Origin: Haematomicrobium sanguinis DSM 21259
Lineage (GTDB): Bacteria; Actinomycetota; Actinomycetes; Actinomycetales; Micrococcaceae
NCBI RefSeq assembly: GCF_000688395.1
Contig: NZ_JIAG01000001.1
Coordinates: 1 to 64,000, forward strand
DNA: 64,000 nucleotides
Direction: 5' to 3'
Shown: positions 16,280 to 26,020 of the stretch, one piece after another
Numbering within the stretch: the stretch's first letter is position 1
How the letters are laid out: the number at the start of each line of letters is the position of its first letter
Notes under the pieces: generated by a model
Database searches by the model: none
What the model saw: only the letters and a program-made list of their open reading frames with translations
What the model was told of the DNA's origin: nothing
Translations under genes and position numbers: made by a program

Positions 16280-18940
16280 CTAGCGCTTGACGCTGATCAC
16301 CAGACCGTCCTTGAGCGGCGCGGCGACCGGCATTTCGCCCTCGCGGACCTCGGTTTGCTCGTCGATGACATCCTCGAGCGGGTCCGGCGTGTCCACGGTG
16401 ACGGTGTCGCCGTCCTGGATTTCGCCGGAGAGCAACCCCTTGGCGAGGCGGTCCCCGACTTCGCGCTGCACGAGGCGCCGGAGTGGGCGGGCGCCGAATG
16501 CCGGATCATAGCCGGTGAGCGCGAGCCACTCCTTCGCGGCATCGGTGACATCCAGGGTGAGGCGGCGATCCTTGAGGCGGTTCTGCAGCGAGGCGATCTG
16601 CAGGTCCACAATCTTGGAGAGCTGGTCCAGGCTAAGCGCGTCAAAGATGACGATCTCATCCAGACGGTTTAAGAACTCCGGTTTGAATGAGGCGTGCACA
16701 ACCTTCATGACCGCTTCCTTCTTCTCTTCCTCGTCCATATTCGGATCGACCAGGAATTGCGAGCCGAGGTTGGAGGTGAGCACCAGGATCACGTTGCGGA
16801 AATCCACGGTGCGGCCCTGCCCATCGGTGAGGCGGCCATCGTCGAGAACCTGGAGCAGGATGTCGAAGATTTCCGGGTTCGCCTTTTCTACCTCGTCCAA
16901 GAGCACGACCGAGTAGGGGCGGCGGCGCACGGCCTCGGTGAGTTGGCCGCCTTCCTCGTAGCCGACGTAGCCGGGAGGGGCACCGACCAGGCGCGCCACC
17001 GAGTGCTTCTCCGAGTACTCGCTCATGTCGATGCGGATCACGGCGTGCGGGTCATCGAAGAGGAAGTCCGCAAGGGACTTGGCCAGCTCGGTTTTGCCGA
17101 CGCCGGTGGGGCCCAAGAACAGGAAGGAACCGGTGGGGCGGTCCGGGTCGGAGACGCCGGCGCGGGCGCGGCGCACCGCATCGGAGACGACCTTGACCGC
17201 CATTTGCTGGCCGATCAGGCGTTCGCCGAGCTTGTCCTCCATGTGCAGCAGCTTCTCGGATTCGCCCTGAAGCATGCGGCCGGCAGGAATGCCGGTCCAG
17301 CTGGAAATGACCTCGGCAATGTCATCCGCGGTGACCTCATCGGCAACCATCGGGGTGGAGGCTTCTTTCTCTTCCTCTTCCTCGGCTTCCTGGGCGGCCT
17401 TCAGCTCGGTTTCCAGGGCGGGGATTTCGCCGTAGAGCAGCCGGGAGGCGCCGGCGAGGTCGCCCTCGCGCTGCATCTTTTCGGCTTGGCTCCGCAGCTC
17501 ATCTACCTTGGCTTTGAGATCGCCGACCCGGTTAAGCCCGGCCTTCTCCGCTTCCCAACGCGCGTTGAGTCCGGCGAGTTCTTCCTTCTTGTCCGCCATT
17601 TCCTTGCGCAGGTTTTCCAGGCGTTCTTGGCTGGCCGGGTCGTTTTCGTGGCTGAGTGCGAGCTCTTCCATGGTCATGCGATCCACTTGGCGGCGCAACT
17701 GGTCGATTTCCTCCGGGGCGGAGTCGATTTCCATGCGGAGGCGGCTGGCGGCCTCATCGACCAGGTCGATTGCCTTGTCCGGCAGTTGGCGCCCGGTGAT
17801 GTAGCGGTTGGACAGCGTTGCGGCGGCCACGAGCGCGGAATCCGAGATCGCGACCTTGTGGTGCGCCTCGTAGCGTTCTTTCAGGCCGCGGAGGATGGCG
17901 ATCGTGTCATCGACCGTGGGTTCACCGACGTAGACCTGCTGGAAGCGGCGCTCCAGAGCCGGGTCCTTCTCAATGTTTTCGCGGTACTCGTCCAGGGTGG
18001 TAGCGCCGATCATGCGCAATTCACCGCGGGCGAGCATGGGCTTGAGCATATTGCCCGCGTCCATCGCTCCCTCGCTGGCGCCGGCACCGACCACGGTGTG
18101 GATCTCGTCGATGAAGGTGATGATTTGGCCATCGGAGTTCTTAATCTCCTCCAGCACCGCCTTCAACCGCTCCTCAAACTCGCCGCGGTACTTCGCACCG
18201 GCGACCATGGCGCCCAAATCCAGGGCAATGAGCGTCTTGCCGCGCAAGGATTCGGGGACATCCCCAGCAACCATGCGCTGTGCGAGTCCTTCCACCACGG
18301 CAGTTTTACCGACGCCGGGTTCACCGATCAGGACCGGGTTGTTCTTGGTACGGCGCGAGAGCACCTGGACCACGCGGCGGATTTCCGAGTCGCGGCCAAT
18401 GACCGGGTCCAGTTTGCCCGAGGCGGCAATCGCGGTCAGATCGGTGCCGTACTTTTCCAGGGCCTGGAAGGTATTTTCCGGGTCCGGGCCGTTGACGGTG
18501 CCTTCGCCGCGGACGCTCGGGATCGCGGCCATGAGCGCCTGCGCGGAGGCGCCCGCGTCGCGGAGCACCTGGGCGCTCTGATCCGTACCCTCGGCGATTC
18601 CGATGAGCAGCGCCTCGGTGGAGACGTAGGTGTCCCCGAGCTTCTCTGCGGCCTGCTGTGCCGCCTGAATCACCTGCAACCCGGCGCGGGAAAGCTGCGC
18701 CTGGCCTACGTTGGAGCCGGACACCTTTGGCAGGCTCTTAATGATGGAACTAGCTTGAGTGCTCACCGCATCCGGGTCGGCACCGACGGCCTTGAGCAAC
18801 GCCACGGCAACGCTTTCACGCTGATCCATGAGCGCCTTGAGAATGTGTGCCGGTTCAATTTGCGGATTTCCGGCGGTTGAGGCGTTCATCGACGCGGCCG
18901 ATAACGCCTCTTGACTCTTTGTAGTGAATTTCGGGTCCAA
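16280..18940 (-). CDS. clpB: ATP-dependent disaggregase ClpB
   Basis: 886 residues. Works with DnaK, GrpE and DnaJ to pull proteins out of aggregates. The order is: N-domain with two Clp repeats (1-145), first AAA+ module with GEPGVGKT near 205 and [22 protein letters not shown], coiled-coil middle domain (about 400-530, rich in Glu/Lys), second AAA+ with GPTGVGKT near 608, and the D2 small domain. There is no ClpP-binding loop, as expected for ClpB. A HAIR operator for HspR lies 84 bases upstream, which joins it to the dnaK regulon. Two cysteine-free Walker B motifs (VIFTD-like IITFIDE, VVLLDE) are visible. Confidence 0.97.
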   Translation of the reverse strand: MDPKFTTKSQEALSAASMNASTAGNPQIEPAHILKALMDQRESVAVALLKAVGADPDAVSTQASSIIKSLPKVSGSNVGQAQLSRAGLQVIQAAQQAAEKLGDTYVSTEALLIGIAEGTDQSAQVLRDAGASAQALMAAIPSVRGEGTVNGPDPENTFQALEKYGTDLTAIAASGKLDPVIGRDSEIRRVVQVLSRRTKNNPVLIGEPGVGKTAVVEGLAQRMVAGDVPESLRGKTLIALDLGAMVAGAKYRGEFEERLKAVLEEIKNSDGQIITFIDEIHTVVGAGASEGAMDAGNMLKPMLARGELRMIGATTLDEYRENIEKDPALERRFQQVYVGEPTVDDTIAILRGLKERYEAHHKVAISDSALVAAATLSNRYITGRQLPDKAIDLVDEAASRLRMEIDSAPEEIDQLRRQVDRMTMEELALSHENDPASQERLENLRKEMADKKEELAGLNARWEAEKAGLNRVGDLKAKVDELRSQAEKMQREGDLAGASRLLYGEIPALETELKAAQEAEEEEEKEASTPMVADEVTADDIAEVISSWTGIPAGRMLQGESEKLLHMEDKLGERLIGQQMAVKVVSDAVRRARAGVSDPDRPTGSFLFLGPTGVGKTELAKSLADFLFDDPHAVIRIDMSEYSEKHSVARLVGAPPGYVGYEEGGQLTEAVRRRPYSVVLLDEVEKANPEIFDILLQVLDDGRLTDGQGRTVDFRNVILVLTSNLGSQFLVDPNMDEEEKKEAVMKVVHASFKPEFLNRLDEIVIFDALSLDQLSKIVDLQIASLQNRLKDRRLTLDVTDAAKEWLALTGYDPAFGARPLRRLVQREVGDRLAKGLLSGEIQDGDTVTVDTPDPLEDVIDEQTEVREGEMPVAAPLKDGLVISVKR

Positions 18941-19014
18941 CTTTGAATGTCCTCCCTCTGGCTAAAACCACTGCGTAAAAAAGCGCGTGGTTACACGCTA
19001 TGCCTAACCCGGCA

Positions 19015-19053
19015 AGTTCTAAAGTTGAGTCTAGTTGACTCAACTTTAGAACT
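19015..19053. promoter_or_regulatory. HAIR operator (HspR) upstream of clpB
   Basis: Core GTTGAGT, seven bases, ACTCAAC (19024-19044) fits the HspR inverted repeat CTTGAGT-N7-ACTCAAG. The symmetry extends on both sides to a 17-base-arm palindrome. HspR is encoded at 42640-43068. Confidence 0.85.
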
Positions 19054-19088
19054 CAAGATTTCCACAGGTTTTTCCACAAGTTCGCGGG

Positions 19089-19165
19089 GCGCCCTAACGG
19101 GAGCGCAAACGGGCGCGCGGGGCACGCTCGGCGCCCAAACGGGAGCGCAAACGGGCGCGCGGGGC
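19089..19165. repeat. Two 35-bp direct repeats, period 42
   Basis: 19089-19123 and 19131-19165 differ at one base. They lie between the clpB operator and the end of the phosphoesterase gene and are rich in GGGAGCGCAAACGGGCGCGC. No function is assigned. Confidence 0.8.
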
Positions 19166-19201
19166 GCCCAAACAAGCGCTCGACGCGCCCCGACCGGCAC
19201 G

Positions 19202-20158
19202 CTAATCGCTCCCCACGAGCGGCACCGGATACGCCGCGATCCACTCTTCGCGCACAAAATCCCGCGCCCAGAGTTCCACCCGGTCCGCATATATCCGCAC
19301 CTGCACCCCGGTGGCCGCCCTGCCCGGTTTGGGCCGCTCGCCGCCCGCGCCATCATCCTCATATTCGGTCTCGATCACACCGGTATTGACCGCCACAAAC
19401 CCGTAGGGATTGCCTGTTCCAGGTACCACGCGCCGCACCGCCCAATCCGCCAAATGCAGCGACCAGTGCGTGTGCCCGGAGAAGAAGAACACGTTCGGGT
19501 ACTGGCCAAGCACGGCGAGCAACCGCTCCGCCTCTAGGTAGTCGCGCTCAAAGATCCGGTTCCGAGTCCCCGACACCGTGTCCGGCAACGGATGGTGGCT
19601 AAACACCAACACCGGACCGCCACCGGCAGCCAGCGCGTCCAACCGCGCCTCCAACCACGCGAATTGCTCCTCGGAGAACCACACCTCATCCCGCAAGTTC
19701 GCATCGTGAAACCGCGAGTACCGCTCGGAACCGAGAATCAGCCCCGGCACGCCCGCACCCGGCACGTCCGCGTCCGGCGCCGCCCCAAACGACACCTCGG
19801 TATACACCCGATCCCGCCCCGCGAACCGATAAAACGATTGGAAGAGCTCCTCCTCACGCACCCCGTTGGGCCAGGATTCCTGGGCCGGGGTCCCCTCGTC
19901 CGCCCAGTGCGTCCGGTAAAACTCGTGGTTCCCGATCGCCCACTCGATCCGGCCGGCGTACCCGCTTTCGGCCAGCGCCTCGCGCACCGCGGCATATTCG
20001 GAGTCAAAGCCGCGCGGGGTCACATCCCCGACAACCACTACTCCATCGTCAAGCTCGTGCATGTGCGGCAACTGCGCGAGCGCCGCCTGAAAATCCGCGT
20101 GGTCGCCCTGCACATCGCTGAGCACATTAATGACCGCGAGCGCCCGATCAAATTCCAT
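19202..20158 (-). CDS. Calcineurin-like metallophosphoesterase
   Basis: 318 residues, no signal peptide. The two-metal phosphoesterase motifs appear in order: LSDVQGD (10-20), GDV, GNHEFY, FSHHPLPD and SGHTHWSLH. In the first motif the usual D-x-H is D-V-Q, so one metal ligand is altered; the remaining ligands are intact. The family cleaves phosphomonoesters or phosphodiesters, and the substrate cannot be read from sequence. The gene is divergent from the esterase; a 70-base palindrome of the CTATGTAGC family occupies the shared promoter space. It runs toward the clpB operator with no obvious terminator. Confidence 0.82.
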   Translation of the reverse strand: MEFDRALAVINVLSDVQGDHADFQAALAQLPHMHELDDGVVVVGDVTPRGFDSEYAAVREALAESGYAGRIEWAIGNHEFYRTHWADEGTPAQESWPNGVREEELFQSFYRFAGRDRVYTEVSFGAAPDADVPGAGVPGLILGSERYSRFHDANLRDEVWFSEEQFAWLEARLDALAAGGGPVLVFSHHPLPDTVSGTRNRIFERDYLEAERLLAVLGQYPNVFFFSGHTHWSLHLADWAVRRVVPGTGNPYGFVAVNTGVIETEYEDDGAGGERPKPGRAATGVQVRIYADRVELWARDFVREEWIAAYPVPLVGSD

Positions 20159-20170
20159 ACCCTCACCTTC

Positions 20171-20240
20171 TCATCTAATCTGTGTAGCGGTAAGTGCCCA
20201 TGTTGCACCCCAACATGGGCGTTTGGCGCTACATAGATGA
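20171..20240. repeat. CTATGTAGC-family palindrome A
   Basis: Arms CTGTGTAGCGGTAAGTGCCC... (20180-20205) and ...GGGCGTTTGGCGCTACATAG (20211-20236) pair with few mismatches, with flanking TCATCTA and TAGATGA. It lies between divergent genes, so it is not simply a terminator. Confidence 0.8.
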
Positions 20241-20250
20241 GGCGGGCAGG

Positions 20251-21591
20251 ATGGCGCGGCAGTTCCGGGGAATCAAGTACGCGAGCGCGGCCCGCTTTGG
20301 CATGCCGCACCTAGAGAAGTACGACGGCGATGCCGCCTCCCCGGAATCGACGCACCGAGGTGCCGCGCGAGTTTATAGCGCCTGGCAGAATCCGTTACTT
20401 TTTGACCGGGTCGTCGGGGATATGAGCCAAGGGCTTGTCTTTGGCGAAGATTGCCTGAACCTGAATGTCACTGTTCCGGATTCACGCGTCGAGGGCGATG
20501 CGAGGGCCGTTGTGGTCTACATCCACGGCGGCGCCTATGTTGCCGGGTCCGCACAAATTCACGGCTACGATCCAAGCGCCTGGGTGGACCAGGAAGACAT
20601 TGTGGTGGTGAACATCAGCTACCGGCTCGGCGCCTTTGGTTTCATGGAGCTCCCAGGGATCACTCAAGAGGGACTCGGGGCGCAAAACCTGGGGCTGTGG
20701 GACATGGTCACGGCGTTGAAGTGGGTCCGCGACAACATTGCCCGCTTTGGCGGGGATCCGGACAAGGTCACCATCATGGGCCATTCCGCCGGAGCGGACG
20801 CCATCACGCATCTGCTCACCCTCCCGGAGGCGGCCCCGCTCTTCCGGCGCGCGATTGTGCAAAGCGCCCCGCTGGGGTTGCGTCGCGGCCGCGCCCAGAT
20901 TGCCGAGGCGATGACGGCGGCATTTGTTGCCGATCTTGGGTCCACCGACGCCCGCACGGCCTCCCCGCAACGGCTGATCCAGGCCCAAGAGGTCGCCGGA
21001 AATGCCGCCGGAAAGTTCGGACTCGCCGCCGGAATGCCGTTCTCTGTTGTCCCCGGAAAGAACGGCGTCTCAGACGAAGCGACCGCAGCCCGGGCCATGA
21101 CCGCCCTCGGCAACACCAAAGACGTGCTGATCGGCTACACGCATGACGATATTCTGCCCTTTATCCTGGGCACCCCGACCATTGAACTCTGGCACCAGAA
21201 CCCGCTCGCGAAACACATGGTCTACCCCCTGGCCCGCGCCATAAACCCGGGCATGAACCGCATCGTTTTCGCGGGACCGGCCATGCAACTGGCCGATCAG
21301 CTCACCCGCGGCGGCTCGCGCGTGTACAGCTACCGTTTCGATTGGCGCTCGCCGGAGAGCGAATACCGAGCCTGCCACACCATCGAGCTGCCCTTTCTCT
21401 TGGGCGACCGCGACGCCTGGCAGAGGGCCCCGATGCTTCAGGGCGCCTCCTGGGCGGACATCGCGGCAAAGGGCGCGGTCCTCAAGAATGCGTGGGCGGA
21501 GTTTGCGCGCACCGGCAACCCCACACCTGACGGTTCCTGGCCCGCACACCGGGCGGGCCGGGGACCGAGCCGTATCTGGCCAAACAGTTAA
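20251..21591 (+). CDS. Type-B carboxylesterase
   Basis: 446 residues of alpha/beta-hydrolase (PF00135). It opens with FRGIKYASAARFG and EDCLNLNV. The oxyanion-hole HGGAY and nucleophile elbow GHSAGA (Ser near 178, where most relatives have GESAGG) are clear, followed by the usual late acid and a His (ACHTIELPFL). It hydrolyses carboxylic esters in the cytoplasm, as no signal peptide is present. An earlier ATG lies inside the palindrome's 3' arm, but the ATG at 20251 with GGCAGG just upstream gives the family start. Its stop is three bases before the -10 box of the next gene. Confidence 0.88.
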   Translation: MARQFRGIKYASAARFGMPHLEKYDGDAASPESTHRGAARVYSAWQNPLLFDRVVGDMSQGLVFGEDCLNLNVTVPDSRVEGDARAVVVYIHGGAYVAGSAQIHGYDPSAWVDQEDIVVVNISYRLGAFGFMELPGITQEGLGAQNLGLWDMVTALKWVRDNIARFGGDPDKVTIMGHSAGADAITHLLTLPEAAPLFRRAIVQSAPLGLRRGRAQIAEAMTAAFVADLGSTDARTASPQRLIQAQEVAGNAAGKFGLAAGMPFSVVPGKNGVSDEATAARAMTALGNTKDVLIGYTHDDILPFILGTPTIELWHQNPLAKHMVYPLARAINPGMNRIVFAGPAMQLADQLTRGGSRVYSYRFDWRSPESEYRACHTIELPFLLGDRDAWQRAPMLQGASWADIAAKGAVLKNAWAEFARTGNPTPDGSWPAHRAGRGPSRIWPNS

Positions 21592-21594
21592 GGC

Positions 21595-21600
21595 TAGTCT
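21595..21600 (+). promoter_or_regulatory. -10 box TAGTCT of a likely leaderless promoter
   Basis: TAGTCT followed by five bases and the GTG at 21606; no ribosome site before that GTG. Confidence 0.4.
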
Positions 21601-21605
21601 GTGTT

Positions 21606-23669
21606 GTGACGCACCACACGGTTCCCACTCTCGCAAAGGTACCCATGCTCCGCACGCACCGCCTCCCCCTGCGCGCCCTGCTCTGTGCACTCCTGATAGC
21701 GCTCGTCGTCCCGGTTTTGAGCGCCTGCATCCCGAGCGGCCAGAAACCCGATGACGCCGCCGCGAAACTGGTGGACGCCATCAACTCCGGGAAAATCGCC
21801 GATGCGCCGCTCACCGGCGGCACCGGTAGCGCGAGTACGCAGTTCGCCGAGATCCTGGATGCCATGAAACCGTGCGTTCCGGTGGCGAGCGCAGGGCCAG
21901 TGAAGGAGAACGACGGCGATGCCTCCGCCACGCTCAGCCTCGCCTGGCGCGATGGCCAGGGCGAGGATTTGGGGTGGAGTTATTCCACGGAGGTTCCCCT
22001 GACCAAGGGGGATGAGCAGTGGAGCGCAGACTGGTCGCCATCAATCCTTATTTCCGGTCTCCAAGACGACCAGATGTTGCGGCTGGAGCGCGAATTCCCC
22101 GAGCGTGCCGACATCTTGGGCGCCGATGGCACCGCCATTGTCACCGACCGCCCCGTCGTCACGATCGGGATCGACAAGGTCAAGCTCGCCGACGGCGACT
22201 TTGCGGCATCGGCCACCGCCCTGGGACAGCTGTTGGACATCGATCCAGCCGATATGATCGCCCAAGGCAAGGCCAGCGGGGATCAGGCCTTTGTCCCGGC
22301 GATCACTCTGCGCGAGGGCCCCGAACGCACCCCCACGAACGCGCAATTGGGCGAGATTCGCGGTGCCGTCACCGTTCCGGGAGAACGCGCGCTGGCACCC
22401 ACCCGAGACTTTGCACGCATGCTCTTGGGCTCCACCGGGGAAGCGACCGCAGAAATTATCGAAAAGTCGGACGGGGAGATTAGCGCCGGTCAGATTGTCG
22501 GGCTGAGCGGTCTGCAACAGCGTTATGACCAGCAGTTGCACGGAACTCCCGGTGTCACGGTGCGGGTCACCGAGAAAGAGGTGTACGAGCAAGCCAAGAA
22601 CGCGGGCGAACTCTACGACTGGTCGGCGGCGCGGGTGCTGTTCAACCGAGACCCCGTACCCGGCACACCCTTGCAAACCACGCTGGATGCGAAAGCACAG
22701 AACGCCGCAGATCAGGCCATCAAGGACGAGCCTTCCGCCTCAGCTATTGTGGCAATTAAAGTGTCGACCGGGGAGGTTCTCACGGCGGCGAACGGACCGA
22801 ATAACGGCGCCACTGACGCCGCGTTGACCGGCCGTTTCGCCCCGGGCTCGACGTTCAAAATGGCCGGCGCGCTTGCCCTGATCCGCAAGGGACTTACTCC
22901 GGATTCGACCGTCCAGTGCCCGGCCACCACCACCATCGATGGGCGCACCTTCCAAAATTCGCCGGGAAACGGGGCCAGTGGCAATCTCTCGATTCCGTTC
23001 AAAGAGGCATTTGGCTACTCCTGTAATACCTTCTTCCTCAATGAGGCAGCGAACGTGTCCCAGGACGAGTTAGCAGACGCCGCAGCAAGTCTCGGCATCG
23101 GTGTTGAGGTGCCGGAGTTTGGTGCCGACGCGTTTTGGGGCTCGGTGCCACGAGAAGATTCCGGTCTTGAGCACGTCGCGTCGATGATCGGCCAGGGCCG
23201 AGTGCAAACCTCGACGCTAGCCCTGGCAACCGCGGGCGCATCCGTGGGCGCCGGGAAGCGGGTCACTCCGGTGCTTGTGAAACCGTCCGAGCAGGCGACG
23301 CCGAGCGACTCCGGCGAGCCCACGACTACCGGCTCTGGTGACCCCACGGCAACGGGAGATGCGAGCAGTGAGGTGGCATCGCCGTCGAACATCACCTCCT
23401 TGACCGCGGATGAGGCGGCCGCCCTGCAAACCCTCATGCGGCAAACGGTGATCAACGGGACCACGACGATTTTGCAGGAGCTGCCGGCGCCGCCCGCCAT
23501 GGCCAAGAGCGGCACCGCTGAGTTCGGGACCGATAACCCGCCGCGCACGCACTCGTGGTTGGTCGCGATTCACGGCGATGTTGCCGCGGCCACTTTCATC
23601 GAGGAGGGCGAGTTCGGGGTGACCTCGGGTGCGCCGAATCTGCTGGCGTTTTTAAAGGCGGTCAGCTAG
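21606..23669 (+). CDS. Penicillin-binding lipoprotein (transpeptidase, MecA/PbpA-like)
   Basis: 687 residues, a wall-synthesis transpeptidase anchored outside the membrane. A hydrophobic helix ends in lipobox LSAC, then an NTF2/MecA-N-like domain (about 45-160), a dimerisation region (about 170-340) and the transpeptidase domain. Active-site motifs are STFK (Ser near 416), SCN near 472 and KSG near 633; KSG replaces the usual KTG. A Ser/Thr/Gly-rich loop (near 555-590) interrupts the domain. The GTG at 21606 follows a leaderless-type -10 box; an ATG at 21645 with AAAGG upstream is an alternative that keeps the signal peptide. The third sequence change could affect beta-lactam binding, which is inference. 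Confidence 0.87.
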   Translation: MTHHTVPTLAKVPMLRTHRLPLRALLCALLIALVVPVLSACIPSGQKPDDAAAKLVDAINSGKIADAPLTGGTGSASTQFAEILDAMKPCVPVASAGPVKENDGDASATLSLAWRDGQGEDLGWSYSTEVPLTKGDEQWSADWSPSILISGLQDDQMLRLEREFPERADILGADGTAIVTDRPVVTIGIDKVKLADGDFAASATALGQLLDIDPADMIAQGKASGDQAFVPAITLREGPERTPTNAQLGEIRGAVTVPGERALAPTRDFARMLLGSTGEATAEIIEKSDGEISAGQIVGLSGLQQRYDQQLHGTPGVTVRVTEKEVYEQAKNAGELYDWSAARVLFNRDPVPGTPLQTTLDAKAQNAADQAIKDEPSASAIVAIKVSTGEVLTAANGPNNGATDAALTGRFAPGSTFKMAGALALIRKGLTPDSTVQCPATTTIDGRTFQNSPGNGASGNLSIPFKEAFGYSCNTFFLNEAANVSQDELADAAASLGIGVEVPEFGADAFWGSVPREDSGLEHVASMIGQGRVQTSTLALATAGASVGAGKRVTPVLVKPSEQATPSDSGEPTTTGSGDPTATGDASSEVASPSNITSLTADEAAALQTLMRQTVINGTTTILQELPAPPAMAKSGTAEFGTDNPPRTHSWLVAIHGDVAAATFIEEGEFGVTSGAPNLLAFLKAVS

Positions 23670-26020
23670 GCGGTCAACACGACGGGCGCCTGGTTGCGCC
23701 ACACCTCGATGGTGCGGGGCGTGCCGGTGCTGGCTGCGTCCAGGAGTTCCGCGGTGCTGCGAATCTCGCGGCCGTCCACCGTGCGGATCACGTCGCCGGG
23801 TTGGACGCGGGCGGATTTGAAGGGGCCGAGCGTCAAGGTGTGGACAAACGCGCCGCTGTTGGTGTCCAGCCCGACCGCGGAGGCAAATTCGGCGGTGGCG
23901 ATGTCGGTGACCCAGGCGCCCCACACCTCGGTCTGCGCACTCGTGGCGTCCCATTGTTCGGTGTCTTCCCAATCGATGGGAGGCGGGGTGTCGGTTTGTG
24001 TGTTGGTGGGCGGCGCGCCGAATCGGGTGGGGAGTTGCTCAAAGCCGAGCGCGCTGATCAGTTCCTTATTCATCACGGTGTAATCCCGCATTCCGGGGTT
24101 ATCCCAGGGGTTGCCGCCGCGGAAATCCGGGTTGGCAATGAGGGAGTGGGCGTCGAAGGCGGCGGTGTCGCCTGCTGTGGCCGCATCTAACGTGGGGATG
24201 TCGATGCTCATGGGCTCGCCGTTGTTCCAAAAGGCGTTGTAGTCGGTGAGGCGACCGGCGTCCGCGGGGTCCGGGGTTCCGGCGAATTGGTAGGGGTATC
24301 GGCCCAGGATGATGTTGCGTGTCACCACGTCATAGTTGAGTGATTCCGACTGGTGGATGTGGATGCTGCCGTTGACCAGAATGTTGTTTTCGGCTGTGCG
24401 GTGGAAGCCGTCGCGGAGTTTGATGCCGGAGTTGGCGAGCAGGTTGTGGCACAAACGGTAATTGGAGGAGCCGTCGTCAAGGTCGATCGCCCAGGCTTTG
24501 GAGTGCCAGATGTAATTGCCGCAAATGTGGGTGGTGTCCCGCGCATCGAGCCCCGCGGCGAGGGCGCGTTCGGTGGTGCTGGTGTTGTCATGGGGGACGG
24601 GCCAGAATCGGTCGCGGCCCCAAGCGTTGATGGGACCGTGGTCGCCCGTTTCTTGGACCATGTTCCACAGGCTGTTGCCCTGGATGAGGTGGCCACCCCA
24701 GGTGCCGTCGTTGATATTGATGCCGGCACGCGGTCCGTCGTGGATGGTGTTGTGGCTCACGGTGATGCGGTGTGCCATGGAAATGTTGACCGCGGCGGTT
24801 TGTTTTTCGTGGCGGCCCATGCGGGACATCGTATTGCCGTAGACAGTGATGTCCCGAGGGTAATCCTCGGTTTGCGGGCCCGGAATGCGGTCGGTGACGG
24901 TGCGGAGGGTGTTGTCCCACGTGGACGCGCTGCGCACGGCGGACTGGTGGCCGAGGATCAGGATGTCGCTCGCGCCATTGTTGCGGAATGTGGAGTGGGT
25001 GATGCTGCAGTCTTGGGCGAAGCCGTCGATGAGGACGGCGTTGCCGCCGAGGGAGTCAAAGCCGCAATTTTCGAGGTGGATATTGCGGGTGTTTTGTAGG
25101 TGGATGGCCGCCTTGCGGACAACGGACCAGTCCCCCATGAGCAGCGGTTCGTAGGTTGAGTTGAAAAGAGTGCGGTGCGTACGGCCCAGTGTGATGCCCT
25201 CGATGCGGATGCCCTGGATGGGCTCTTCGGGGCGCTCGCCGCGGATCACGATGAGTTCGTCAAGTTCCCCGGTTTCGATGATCGCGTTTGTGAGGTCGGT
25301 GCCGGGCAGCGGGTAAATGGTCAGCGTGCCGGTGTCGGGGTCATAGTGCCACTCGCCGGGGGCGTCGAGTTCCTCGCGGATGCCTTCGACGAGCACGTGT
25401 TGCGGGTCGTATTCAGAGCCGCGCTGGTTATCGCCCACCCAGTCCAATGTGGGTTCGCCGTTGGGCTCGGTTCCGGTGATCCGGAAGGAATTTCCGCCCC
25501 ACTCGTATTTGTGAAGGGCGCGCACCCGTCCCTCGCCGGGGTTGCTCCAGGTGCCAACGCGTTCGGCGCTGAGGGCGTCTGCGGCCGTTCCTTGAAGAAT
25601 CTCGCCCTCGGTGTAATTGGGGTAGCGGGCCAGGGTTTGGCGTTGTCCGTCAATGAAGAGTTCGTCAAAGTCGAGGCCGGCGGCGATGGTGGCTTGGTGG
25701 GTGCCGTCTTGACGCTGCTCCCAAGTGCTTGTGATCCGTCGGCCGCCGAAGATGCGGGTGTGACCGGGAACGGCGGCTCGCCACGTGACGCTACCGGCTC
25801 CTTGTGGGGAGTCCTCGCTGGTGAACACCACGGGTTCTTCGAGGTAGATGGTCCCTGTGGGAACCGTGACCACGAGGGAGTGATACCCCGCCAGGATCAG
25901 GTCGCGGACCGCGCGCTGGGCTTCATGGATGGTGGCGGCGCGGGCCACAAGCTCGCCCGCGTCCGCGTGCGTAATGAGGAATTCGTGTGAATCAGTAGCG
26001 GTATCAGGATTAGTGCTCAT
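23666..26020 (-). CDS. Right-handed beta-helix protein with C-terminal PDZ domain
   Basis: 784 residues, no signal peptide. The first 110 residues carry ILAGYHSLVVTVPTGTIYLEEPV, the usual entry of beta-helix glycan enzymes. Many PbH1 coils follow (about 280-600) with N-, G- and D-rich turns such as NTRNIHLENCGFD and RITVSHNTIHDG. Residues about 690-784 form a PDZ-like domain (GAFVHTLTLGPF...VQPGDVIRTVDGREI). Beta-helix proteins of this type are often polysaccharide hydrolases or lyases (GH110/GH120/GH141-like), but no family is certain. Its ATG overlaps the stop of the upstream solute-binding protein gene (TAATG). A carbohydrate role is inferred from that coupling and from the GH2 enzyme nearby. 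Confidence 0.7.
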   Translation of the reverse strand: MSTNPDTATDSHEFLITHADAGELVARAATIHEAQRAVRDLILAGYHSLVVTVPTGTIYLEEPVVFTSEDSPQGAGSVTWRAAVPGHTRIFGGRRITSTWEQRQDGTHQATIAAGLDFDELFIDGQRQTLARYPNYTEGEILQGTAADALSAERVGTWSNPGEGRVRALHKYEWGGNSFRITGTEPNGEPTLDWVGDNQRGSEYDPQHVLVEGIREELDAPGEWHYDPDTGTLTIYPLPGTDLTNAIIETGELDELIVIRGERPEEPIQGIRIEGITLGRTHRTLFNSTYEPLLMGDWSVVRKAAIHLQNTRNIHLENCGFDSLGGNAVLIDGFAQDCSITHSTFRNNGASDILILGHQSAVRSASTWDNTLRTVTDRIPGPQTEDYPRDITVYGNTMSRMGRHEKQTAAVNISMAHRITVSHNTIHDGPRAGININDGTWGGHLIQGNSLWNMVQETGDHGPINAWGRDRFWPVPHDNTSTTERALAAGLDARDTTHICGNYIWHSKAWAIDLDDGSSNYRLCHNLLANSGIKLRDGFHRTAENNILVNGSIHIHQSESLNYDVVTRNIILGRYPYQFAGTPDPADAGRLTDYNAFWNNGEPMSIDIPTLDAATAGDTAAFDAHSLIANPDFRGGNPWDNPGMRDYTVMNKELISALGFEQLPTRFGAPPTNTQTDTPPPIDWEDTEQWDATSAQTEVWGAWVTDIATAEFASAVGLDTNSGAFVHTLTLGPFKSARVQPGDVIRTVDGREIRSTAELLDAASTGTPRTIEVWRNQAPVVLTA

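Noticed and set aside
16694-18880. Long open frame opposite clpB as a gene
   Set aside because: It is the antisense shadow of clpB with no recognisable motif or start signal; high GC keeps such frames open.
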